From: Candidatus Woesearchaeota archaeon
GTDB taxonomy: Archaea > Nanobdellota > Nanobdellia > Woesearchaeales > ARS49
Direction: 5' to 3'
DNA: 6,175 nt
Assembly (NCBI GenBank): GCA_026394935.1
Contig: JAPLZR010000120.1
Span: 1 to 6,175, forward strand
Part shown: one piece after another, positions 1-4,343 of the stretch
Numbering within the stretch: the stretch's first letter is position 1
Layout: every line of letters begins with the position of its first letter
Notes under the pieces: model-generated
Told to the model about the DNA's origin: nothing
What the model saw: only the letters and a program-made list of their open reading frames with translations
Database searches by the model: none
Translations under genes and position numbers: made by a program

Positions 1-52
1 TGAGCTGTGCAAGCATCACTTCATCATAAACCAAAACAAACCTCTTTTCCAT
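1..52 (-). CDS. N-terminal fragment of an unidentified protein, cut by the left window edge
   Basis: Reading the minus strand from the ATG at 52 gives MEKRFVLVYDEVMLAQL, then the window ends. The fragment is too short to assign to a family. The start is supported by a perfect archaeal TATA box (TTTAAATA, 77-84) centred about 28 bp upstream, which would give a leaderless mRNA beginning at or next to the ATG, as for several other first genes in this window. The alternating hydrophobic and charged beginning would suit many alpha/beta proteins, including RelE/ParE-like ones, but that is not evidence for a toxin. The gene has its own promoter, separate from the regulator operon that ends at 338. 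Confidence 0.5.
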   Translation of the reverse strand, partial: MEKRFVLVYDEVMLAQL

Positions 53-76
53 ATCTTTCTGAAAAATCAAATCGCT

Positions 77-84
77 TATTTAAA
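77..84 (-). promoter_or_regulatory. TATA box for the left-edge gene
   Basis: On the minus strand this reads TTTAAATA, a match to the archaeal TATA consensus. Its centre is about 28 bp from the ATG at 52, which fits a leaderless transcript. Two abutting 6-bp palindromes (AGCGCT and TGCGCA, 120-131) form an unusual GC-rich island about 40 bp further upstream and could be a regulator site; that is inference only. Confidence 0.55.
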
Positions 85-98
85 CATTATGCCATCGC

Positions 99-162
99 AA
101 AAAAAACAAAGTCCACAAGAGCGCTTGCGCACAAAAGAAAAATTTTTAAAACGTACAAAAAA
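99..162 (-). terminator. Minus-strand U-tract cluster, probable terminator region
   Basis: Read on the minus strand, this AT-rich stretch gives three U-tracts in order: T6 (162-157), T5-C-T4 (about 147-133) and T8 (106-99). Archaeal RNA polymerase terminates at U-rich tracts without needing a hairpin. The tracts lie downstream of the regulator operon ending at 338 and just before the TATA box of the left-edge gene, where a terminator would be expected. Part of the cluster also contains plus-strand TATA-like sequences (143-150 and 163-170), so its role is not exclusive. Confidence 0.35.
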
Positions 163-219
163 TATTTATACTTCAACCACTTCCTAAATTCATCGACGAC
201 AAAAGCCGATACAAAAGAA

Positions 220-280
220 TTTCTCAGAGTGAGAAAACATCCGGAAACGGATGTTAGATCACAACCCCGTGTTGTTTATC
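220..280 (+). ncRNA. Possible structured RNA: three consecutive hairpins, one with a GAAA tetraloop
   Basis: Three adjacent self-complementary elements are visible. Hairpin 1 is TTCTCA-GAG-TGAGAA (221-235, extendable by T220-A236). Hairpin 2 is AACATCCG-GAAA-CGGATGTT (236-255), a perfect 8-bp stem with a GNRA tetraloop closed by G-C. Hairpin 3 is ACAAC-CCCGT-GTTGT (261-275), with outer pairs GAT/ATC (257-259 with 278-280). The GNRA loop occurs only in plus-strand RNA, since the minus strand gives TTTC, which favours plus-strand transcription. TATA-like boxes at 143-150 (TTTTTAAA) and 163-170 (TATTTATA) could start an RNA at about 173-195. No known RNA family (tRNA, 5S, SRP, RNase P, C/D box) is recognised. 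Alternatively the hairpins lie in the 3' region of the minus-strand regulator mRNA. Confidence 0.3.
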
Positions 281-337
281 AAATAATTACTAGGTACGGT
301 ATAAAAGGTTTATGCCTGCAGGTTTTCTATTAAGAAA

Positions 338-649
338 TCAAACCTCAACCAGCACTTCCCTTTTGCTTTCAAGCTCTTCCAGCATCAGGGAATCGTACAA
401 GTCTATCAGTCTTTTGGCTGTCGGGTTTTCTTTGTTGATTTTATACAATTTTGCCCTGCCAACTTCTCCAACTTTAACTACGATTCCCAGATCCAATAAT
501 TTTGGAAACTCAGAATGCAAAGTGCCCCAGCTCACACCAGCATTAAGTACATCAGTCAAGGTGTAATCAAAATCCCGGCCTTCTATCAAGTACTGCAATA
601 TCCTCATACGAGGGCTGTCACCCACGACTTCAAAAAAGATTGAATTCAT
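338..649 (-). CDS. Winged-helix transcriptional regulator, archaeal type
   Basis: This 103-residue protein has the layout of small archaeal winged-helix regulators. A first helix follows the GDSP turn (10-13). The DFDYTLTDV segment (26-34) leads into the turn and a recognition helix (about 40-52). The wing is marked by VGRAKLYKI (63-71), followed by an ENP cap and a C-terminal helix likely to mediate dimerisation. It is clearly paralogous to the divergent regulator at 1030-1353: about a third of residues match by hand alignment, with shared GxSP, DFDY, TD, GV, TL, VGxAKxYK and NP. Its ATG lies within a 4-base ATGA overlap with the upstream gene and has its own Shine-Dalgarno GAGGAG (658-663) 8 bases upstream, so the two are translated from one operon mRNA. 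Its third codon positions are mixed (52 T/G against 47 A/C by hand count), unlike the T/G bias of neighbouring minus-strand genes. DNA targets are unknown, but autoregulation of the shared promoter region is plausible. Confidence 0.8.
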   Translation of the reverse strand: MNSIFFEVVGDSPRMRILQYLIEGRDFDYTLTDVLNAGVSWGTLHSEFPKLLDLGIVVKVGEVGRAKLYKINKENPTAKRLIDLYDSLMLEELESKREVLVEV

Positions 650-915
650 AATATCAACTCCTCTATCTCCTTCAATTTCCCGATGTTCAACTGATAAGCA
701 TCACCAAACTTTGTTTTCCCGTAAAGCACAACCAATTCCTCTTTCACAAGGTCGTCCAAAACATCTTTCACAAAACCCTGCAAATGGGAAGGAATGCCGG
801 ATTGAAGCCGCTCAAACAACAAATGACCCTTGCTGAACGCCTGATTTGAATACAATTTCTTAAGAATGTTCTTCTTAATCTTCAAATATTCAACTTTATT
901 CAACCTTTTTCCCAT
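646..915 (-). CDS. Small winged-helix-like partner protein of the regulator operon
   Basis: This 89-residue basic protein is rich in helices. It begins with a lysine-rich helix (about 7-23), followed by a GIPSHLQGFVKDVLDDLVKEEL segment (40-61) and a short GDAYQLN strand (71-77) that resembles the wing of a minimal winged-helix fold. Small archaeal proteins of this layout, with a conserved P-S-H turn and a C-terminal LN.xKxxEI helix, are often found beside winged-helix regulators; that is family memory, not a search result. It is the first gene of the operon. The TATA box at 938-945 is centred about 27 bp from the ATG, indicating a leaderless mRNA, and its stop overlaps the start of the next gene by ATGA. 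It could bind DNA itself or act as a partner of the downstream regulator. The specific function is unknown. Confidence 0.72.
   Translation of the reverse strand: MGKRLNKVEYLKIKKNILKKLYSNQAFSKGHLLFERLQSGIPSHLQGFVKDVLDDLVKEELVVLYGKTKFGDAYQLNIGKLKEIEELIL
658..663 (-). promoter_or_regulatory. Shine-Dalgarno site for the regulator starting at 649
   Basis: The minus strand reads GAGGAG followed by an 8-base spacer and the ATG at 649. The site lies within the last codons of the upstream gene. With the ATGA overlap it supports both the start choice and translation as an internal operon gene. Confidence 0.6.
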
Positions 916-917
916 AA

Positions 918-928
918 AACACAGTGTT
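918..928. promoter_or_regulatory. Palindrome next to the start of the minus-strand regulator operon
   Basis: AACAC-A-GTGTT is a perfect 5-bp inverted repeat around one central base. It sits between the TATA box (938-945) and the ATG at 915, close to the predicted transcription start. A bound dimeric repressor here would block initiation, so autoregulation by a winged-helix protein of the cluster is a reasonable inference. Short palindromes also arise by chance in AT-rich DNA. Confidence 0.3.
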
Positions 929-937
929 ACGTTAGAA

Positions 938-945
938 ATATTAAA
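938..945 (-). promoter_or_regulatory. TATA box of the regulator operon
   Basis: The minus strand reads TTTAATAT, centred 26.5 bp from the ATG at 915. This is the spacing for a leaderless archaeal mRNA beginning at the start codon. Confidence 0.55.
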
Positions 946-970
946 GCATTATTGTTTTGATTGAAATTAA

Positions 971-986
971 TAGCCCATATCGGCTA
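971..986. promoter_or_regulatory. Inverted repeat between the divergent regulator promoters
   Basis: TAGCC and GGCTA flank a 6-base centre (CATATC). The repeat lies between the TATA boxes of the two divergent transcripts, 12 bp upstream of the plus-strand box at 999-1006. Its GC-containing arms stand out in AT-rich surroundings. It could be an operator shared by both paralogous regulators; this is inference from position and symmetry. Confidence 0.28.
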
Positions 987-998
987 AAAATAGAAACA

Positions 999-1006
999 TT
1001 AATAAA
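999..1006 (+). promoter_or_regulatory. TATA box of the plus-strand regulator
   Basis: TTAATAAA is centred 27.5 bp upstream of the ATG at 1030, consistent with a leaderless transcript. No Shine-Dalgarno sequence precedes the ATG (CTGCACACA), which agrees. Confidence 0.55.
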
Positions 1007-1029
1007 CCTGTCAAGCTTAACTGCACACA

Positions 1030-1353
1030 ATGGAAAACAAAACAATATTCCTGCAAATCTTTGGGAACTCACCAATACTACGAGTGCTCGACTTTCTTGT
1101 CGTTAACGAAGACTTTGACTACAGCATGACAGACATCGCCGACCTGTCAGGAGTCGGATACTCAACACTCAAACTCTTCTGGACAAGACTCGAAAAAGAA
1201 GGAATAATAGTAAACACAAGAATCGTCGGAAAAGCAAAAATGTACAAACTCAGCCTAACCAACCCGATAATCAAAAAATTCAGAGACTTCTACTGGGAAA
1301 CAACAAAACATCACATACACGAAAACATCAAAGAAATGATTGCCGAACATTAA
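1030..1353 (+). CDS. Winged-helix transcriptional regulator, paralogue of the one at 338-649
   Basis: This 107-residue protein is built like its minus-strand paralogue. GNSP (12-15) precedes the first helix, and DFDYSMTDIADLSG (28-41) leads to the recognition helix (about 42-55). VGKAKMYKL (66-74) forms the wing strand, and a C-terminal helix follows an NP turn (78-79). Such one-domain proteins usually bind DNA as dimers. The ATG at 1030 is chosen because of the TATA box 27.5 bp upstream and the lack of any leader or ribosome site. Its codon use is extreme: of 101 informative codons only 13 end in T or G by hand count. This fits the strand-wide skew of the window rather than foreign origin. 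It is transcribed away from the operon holding its paralogue and ends 9 bases from the convergent HD-domain gene. Confidence 0.8.
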   Translation: MENKTIFLQIFGNSPILRVLDFLVVNEDFDYSMTDIADLSGVGYSTLKLFWTRLEKEGIIVNTRIVGKAKMYKLSLTNPIIKKFRDFYWETTKHHIHENIKEMIAEH

Positions 1354-1362
1354 AGTCAGATT

Positions 1363-1899
1363 TTACTGCAGCCCAATCTTACCCGCAATCCCCTGCATAG
1401 CCTTAATAGAAACTTCCAAAAATTTGTCCAGCGGGATGCCGGCTTTCTCAATATCAAAGATTTTATCCCTGTTGCAGTTCGCAGCAAAACGCTTATCCTT
1501 CAAACGCTTCTTCAAACCAGCAACATCCATGCCAACAATGGTTTTCCTCATCAACGCATAAGCAAAAATCAAGCCGGAAATGTTATCAGCGGCAGCCAAA
1601 GCAAAATCCATCTTGGACTCCCTCTTGACACCAGTGCCAGCCTCATTATGAGAAGCAACAGCGCGAACAACATCTTCAGGAAAACCCTCTTTCTTCAAAA
1701 TTTCAACAGTCTTCTTCCCGTGATTCTCCAAATCCTTCACTTCCTCAAAATCCAAATCGTGAAGCAAACCGGCAACAGACCAGCCATCATCACCGCCAAA
1801 CTCCTTAGCCAGTTCTGCCATTACCGCTTCAACCTCAATGCAATGCAGCCTAATGTTATCAGTCCTGATGTTCTCTTCGAACAAGCCTTTAACGTCCAT
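1363..1899 (-). CDS. HD-superfamily metal-dependent hydrolase (HDIG-type)
   Basis: This 178-residue protein contains an HD phosphohydrolase domain over most of its length. The metal-ligand pattern is visible: H19 in RLHCIEVEAVM, the HD pair H47-D48 in AGLLHDLDFE, H60, H84 in ASHNE, and D105 in AAADNISGLI. The C-terminal part (about 120-178), with KRFAANCNRDKI and a final helix, matches a stand-alone HD family widespread in archaea and bacteria. Members are thought to hydrolyse phosphate esters or nucleotides, but the substrate of this branch is not established, and nothing in the neighbourhood suggests one. It is cytoplasmic, with no signal or membrane segment. The start at 1899 is supported by a TATA box (1922-1929) centred 26.5 bp upstream, indicating a leaderless mRNA. 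It shares a short divergent promoter region with the DsbA-family gene. Confidence 0.85.
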   Translation of the reverse strand: MDVKGLFEENIRTDNIRLHCIEVEAVMAELAKEFGGDDGWSVAGLLHDLDFEEVKDLENHGKKTVEILKKEGFPEDVVRAVASHNEAGTGVKRESKMDFALAAADNISGLIFAYALMRKTIVGMDVAGLKKRLKDKRFAANCNRDKIFDIEKAGIPLDKFLEVSIKAMQGIAGKIGLQ

Positions 1900-1921
1900 G
1901 CAAATTGAAATTCATAAAGAA

Positions 1922-1929
1922 TATAAAAA
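1922..1929 (-). promoter_or_regulatory. TATA box of the HD hydrolase gene
   Basis: The minus strand reads TTTTTATA, centred 26.5 bp from the ATG at 1899. It lies back to back with the plus-strand TATA box at 1951-1958, so the two genes are divergently transcribed from about 100 bp. Confidence 0.5.
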
Positions 1930-1950
1930 GATTGTGCAGACCACAAAAAC

Positions 1951-1958
1951 TTAAATAC
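1951..1958 (+). promoter_or_regulatory. TATA box of the DsbA-family gene
   Basis: TTAAATAC, preceded by an A-rich stretch, predicts transcription starting at about 1981. That leaves a leader of roughly 19 bases before the ATG at 2000, long enough to hold the Shine-Dalgarno site at 1987-1992. Confidence 0.5.
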
Positions 1959-1986
1959 TAATAATAGGAAAAAACACTAAAATAAT

Positions 1987-1992
1987 GGAGGG
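1987..1992 (+). promoter_or_regulatory. Shine-Dalgarno site that decides the dsbA-like start
   Basis: GGAGGG followed by a 7-base spacer (AAACAAT) precedes the ATG at 2000. An in-frame ATG also exists at 1985, but this site overlaps its codon and points to the ATG at 2000 as the main start. Confidence 0.6.
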
Positions 1993-1999
1993 AAACAAT

Positions 2000-2698
2000 A
2001 TGGAAAAGCAACAAACAATAATAATATTGTTGAGTTTAATGGTGATATTGCAGCTGGTCACCGCATACGGAATATTCCAGCTGGGAAAAACAGGACTGCC
2101 AGCAGCAGCACCGGCAGCACAGCCAGCAGCACAGCCTGAGAAACAGCCAGTGCAGCAGCCGCCAGCACCAGCAGCAAAAGTAGAAGTAAGCGCGGAAAAT
2201 GACGAAGTAAAAGGCGAAGCAAACGCGCCAGTACTAATAGTAGAATTCTCAGACTACCAATGCCCATTCTGCTCAAGAGTTGAAGCATCACTCAAGCAAG
2301 TGGAAGAAAAGTACATCAAAACAGGCAAAGTAAAAATAGTATACAGAGACTACCCATTAGGATTCCACGACAAAGCACAAAAAGCAGCAGAAGCATCAGA
2401 ATGCGCGCACGACCAAGGCAAATTCTGGGAATACCACGACAAATTATTCGCAAACCAGAATGCGCTTGACATTTTCAGCCTGAAACAATACGCAAAAGAC
2501 CTTAAACTGGACACGGCAAAATTCGACAAATGCCTTGACTCAGGAGAAAAAGCAGCAGAAGTCTCAAAAGACACAGCAGACGCAAATGCAGCAGGCGTAT
2601 CAGGAACTCCAATATTCTTCATAAACGGAGTAGCACTGAAAGGCGCACAGCCATACGACTCATTTGAAACAGCAATAGAAGCAGCATTGAAGGGCTAA
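2000..2698 (+). CDS. Membrane-anchored DsbA-family thiol-disulfide oxidoreductase
   Basis: This 232-residue protein is predicted to face outside the membrane. A hydrophobic N-terminal segment (about 6-27) acts as a signal anchor. It is followed by an Ala/Pro/Gln-rich linker (about 33-60) and a thioredoxin-fold domain of the DsbA / thioredoxin_4 type. The redox motif is C88-P-F-C91 in FSDYQCPFC, the cis-proline loop is G-T-P204 in SGTPIFFING, and DYPL (118-120 region) and KFWEYHDKLF (141-150) are typical of the helical insertion. Two further cysteines, C135 and C178, sit where many relatives of this branch have a second pair. The role is likely oxidation or isomerisation of disulfides in secreted or surface proteins; which of these cannot be told. 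The ATG at 2000 is preferred over one at 1985 because GGAGGG lies 7 bases before it. Codons end mostly in A or C. The gene converges on truD, with one base between the stops. Confidence 0.9.
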   Translation: MEKQQTIIILLSLMVILQLVTAYGIFQLGKTGLPAAAPAAQPAAQPEKQPVQQPPAPAAKVEVSAENDEVKGEANAPVLIVEFSDYQCPFCSRVEASLKQVEEKYIKTGKVKIVYRDYPLGFHDKAQKAAEASECAHDQGKFWEYHDKLFANQNALDIFSLKQYAKDLKLDTAKFDKCLDSGEKAAEVSKDTADANAAGVSGTPIFFINGVALKGAQPYDSFETAIEAALKG

Positions 2699-2699
2699 A

Positions 2700-3833
2700 T
2701 CACTGCTCAAACAAAGCTTTTGTAACAATCGTGGCGTAAGAACCTTTCGAAAGGAAGAACTTCACCACGACCTTTTTTTTATTTTTGTTCAATTCATCAT
2801 CACCAAAAGAAATCTCAAAATTCTCAGGCACCAAAACAACACTGCGCTCCCTGGCAATGAAAATGTGCTCTTCAGAAGAAAAATGGCTTAACTGCATACC
2901 CTCAATCTTCAACACCTCATCAATTATCTTATTCTCAGGCATAACAGGAGCAACCGAAGGAAAAGTCCCAAGATTAACACCCGGATTCCAGGCACGCGGA
3001 AAAACAAGACGTCCAGCCTCATAATCAACACTGAAAACTTCCTTGCTGTTCTGACGAACTATACGCTTGACGCACTCGTTCCAGATAAAAGACTGATACG
3101 CAGAAAAGAAAATCTCGCGAATGCCCCTGAACAAGCGCTGAAAAGCACCCTTAAAATCAGAAGGAAACTCAGACAAGTGACGAACAACATTGCCTTCAAC
3201 AGTCCTCTCAAGACCTTCAACCTGATTCAAGCAGGAAGGCCAATTGCCCCAGTTAGCAGAAATAAACTTTCTAACAGCGCGAACCCTGGACTTCTGATGA
3301 CGAGTAGTAGCAGTAACAACCTTCTTCACAGCAGACTCGTAATCACCCTTCAAAACATCCTTAGCAATAAAACCACTAACACCCTTCAAACTGCCAAAAC
3401 GCTGGCTGTCAAAATAATTAGGAACGCCAAGCCTGACCTGCTCAAAATTCTTTTTAGCAAGAGCAACATCCTTCTCAGACAAATCACGCGCTGCAATAAT
3501 GAAAGAATTACCCTTCAAATCACCAGTCCTCAAAGGCTCATCAAGATAACCGACAAGCTCAGAAGAAATATGAGGCTCCCTGAAATTACCGCACTCAGGC
3601 TTGTCAGTCTCAACAGAAAAATACTGCACAGCACGAGCATGAGTATCCTTCAAGCCGGCAAAACCGATCTTCTTGAAAGGAGCATCACAATGGGTGGCCA
3701 AGACTTTCTCAGCAGCAAAAGTAGTCATGCCAACCTTAGAGACTTTATAGACCGAATACCTGCCAGAACTCTTCCACTCCCTGCAAGGCAATTCCTCAAC
3801 AATAAAATCATCAGGTATCTGGCGAAGCTTCAT
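2700..3833 (-). CDS. truD: tRNA pseudouridine synthase D
   Basis: This 377-residue TruD-family enzyme converts a uridine, typically U13 of the tRNA D-arm, to pseudouridine. Recognisable motifs in order are GFAGLKDTHARAVQ (57-70) with the catalytic aspartate D63, LRTGDLKGNSF (101-111), PNYFDSQRFG (138-147) with the aromatic residue that stacks near the active site, SAYQSFIWN (244-252) in the TRUD domain, and GSYATIVTKAL (364-374) near the C-terminus. The length is within the usual range and the protein looks intact. The ATG at 3833 is supported by a TATA box (3856-3863) centred 26.5 bp upstream, indicating a leaderless mRNA. A lysine/asparagine-rich patch (NKNKKK, 349-354) is unusual: its codons create a plus-strand T8-A-T5 tract that may terminate the convergent dsbA transcript. 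A long reading frame opposite the gene is a by-product of its T/G-ending codons. Confidence 0.95.
   Translation of the reverse strand: MKLRQIPDDFIVEELPCREWKSSGRYSVYKVSKVGMTTFAAEKVLATHCDAPFKKIGFAGLKDTHARAVQYFSVETDKPECGNFREPHISSELVGYLDEPLRTGDLKGNSFIIAARDLSEKDVALAKKNFEQVRLGVPNYFDSQRFGSLKGVSGFIAKDVLKGDYESAVKKVVTATTRHQKSRVRAVRKFISANWGNWPSCLNQVEGLERTVEGNVVRHLSEFPSDFKGAFQRLFRGIREIFFSAYQSFIWNECVKRIVRQNSKEVFSVDYEAGRLVFPRAWNPGVNLGTFPSVAPVMPENKIIDEVLKIEGMQLSHFSSEEHIFIARERSVVLVPENFEISFGDDELNKNKKKVVVKFFLSKGSYATIVTKALFEQ
2773..2786 (+). terminator. Candidate U-tract terminator for the dsbA-like transcript
   Basis: The plus strand reads T8-A-T5, beginning 75 bases after the dsbA-like stop codon. It is the strongest U-tract seen downstream of that gene and fits archaeal intrinsic termination. 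It lies inside the 3' coding part of truD on the opposite strand, so the dsbA transcript would carry a 3' end antisense to about the last 29 codons of truD. Confidence 0.45.
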
Positions 3834-3855
3834 AACAAGAAAAACAAGAAGGACC

Positions 3856-3863
3856 TTTAAAAA
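3856..3863 (-). promoter_or_regulatory. TATA box of truD
   Basis: The minus strand reads TTTTTAAA, centred 26.5 bp from the truD ATG at 3833. It begins 2 bases after the stop codon of the preceding gene, so truD has its own promoter despite the 32-base gap. Confidence 0.5.
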
Positions 3864-3865
3864 GC

Positions 3866-4294
3866 TTAGTGAACTTCAACAGCCTCAGCAGGCGCTGGAA
3901 CAATTGACGACGCACCCCTCAACTCAAGATGTCCTTTAATACAACAATCAACATCAGTTCTCTTTTCATCAACACTAACATAACCTGGCCTCGTAAGCTT
4001 GCGCATCTCAGCAAGCGCTTCTACACGAATTTTTTCAGAAGAAACTGCCAACCGCCAATAATGAATTCCAACACCATTCTCACCAATACAAATATAACCT
4101 GAACCAGGACGCTCAAACAAACCAAGCAGCTCGTCAACAATCCGATAAAAACGTCCACCATTTTTCACAGTCTCACCAAAAAATCTGGCGATATCCTCCT
4201 CTTCAGCAAAATCGCTTTTTGTCCCAGTAAAAACAAAAGATTTCACACTAGAATCAGACGCCCTAATTTCCCCCAGCAATTCAATTAAAGTCAT
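3866..4294 (-). CDS. Hypothetical soluble protein of unknown family
   Basis: I do not recognise this protein (142 residues from the ATG at 4294; 145 from an in-frame GTG at 4303). It has no signal peptide or membrane segment. It starts with an amphipathic helix (MTLIELLGEIRA), then a short strand (KSFVFTGTK), an acidic helix (DFAEEEDIARFFGETV), a second helix (FYRIVDELLGLF) and beta-rich stretches (GYICIGENGVGIHYWRLAV). A C-terminal part carries a Cys-Cys pair (DVDCCIKGH) and an Ala/Pro-rich tail. This suggests a compact alpha/beta domain, with no catalytic motif I can name. The ATG at 4294 is chosen because a weak ribosome site, GAGTGA, precedes it by 7 bases, the spacing seen at other Shine-Dalgarno starts here. 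The GTG at 4303 remains possible. A TATA box at 4336-4343 gives it a promoter separate from mdh upstream. Confidence 0.7.
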   Translation of the reverse strand: MTLIELLGEIRASDSSVKSFVFTGTKSDFAEEEDIARFFGETVKNGGRFYRIVDELLGLFERPGSGYICIGENGVGIHYWRLAVSSEKIRVEALAEMRKLTRPGYVSVDEKRTDVDCCIKGHLELRGASSIVPAPAEAVEVH

Positions 4295-4335
4295 TGTCTT
4301 CACTCACTCGAAAAATATAGTTTCCATCAGGGAGG

Positions 4336-4343
4336 TATTTAAA
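4336..4343 (-). promoter_or_regulatory. TATA box overlapping the mdh stop codon
   Basis: The minus strand reads TTTAAATA, a consensus archaeal TATA box that includes the TAA stop of the malate dehydrogenase gene. It predicts initiation at about 4312, giving the downstream hypothetical gene a leader of roughly 18 bases before its ATG at 4294. Confidence 0.45.

Noticed and set aside
220..280. tRNA or other standard RNA gene
   Set aside because: No acceptor stem, T-loop or C/D box pattern is present, and the stems do not fit a cloverleaf.
315..322. CCTGCAGG 8-bp palindrome
   Set aside because: It is short and isolated, without a partner site or promoter context, so likely chance.
7..333. 108-residue plus-strand open frame
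   Set aside because: It runs through the promoter and start of the left-edge minus-strand gene, the U-tracts and the hairpin cluster. Its product is a Lys/Thr-rich string without domain features, and no ribosome site supports it.
338..915. Toxin-antitoxin pair interpretation of the two small overlapping genes
   Set aside because: Both products look like winged-helix DNA-binding proteins. Neither shows a nuclease or other toxin motif.
1648..1908. 86-residue plus-strand open frame opposite the HD hydrolase
   Set aside because: It overlaps the HD motifs in antisense and the hydrolase promoter side, with no independent support.
2058..2291. 77-residue minus-strand open frame opposite the dsbA-like gene
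   Set aside because: The Leu-rich product is the antisense of the Ala/Pro/Gln linker codons; there are no promoter or ribosome signals.
1985..2698. Upstream ATG at 1985 as start of the DsbA-family gene
   Set aside because: The GGAGGG ribosome site lies on top of this codon and is correctly spaced for the ATG at 2000 instead. It adds only five polar residues.
3177..3860. 227-residue plus-strand open frame opposite truD
   Set aside because: TruD motifs are intact on the other strand. The T/G-ending codons of truD remove stops from the antisense frame, so its length is a by-product of composition.
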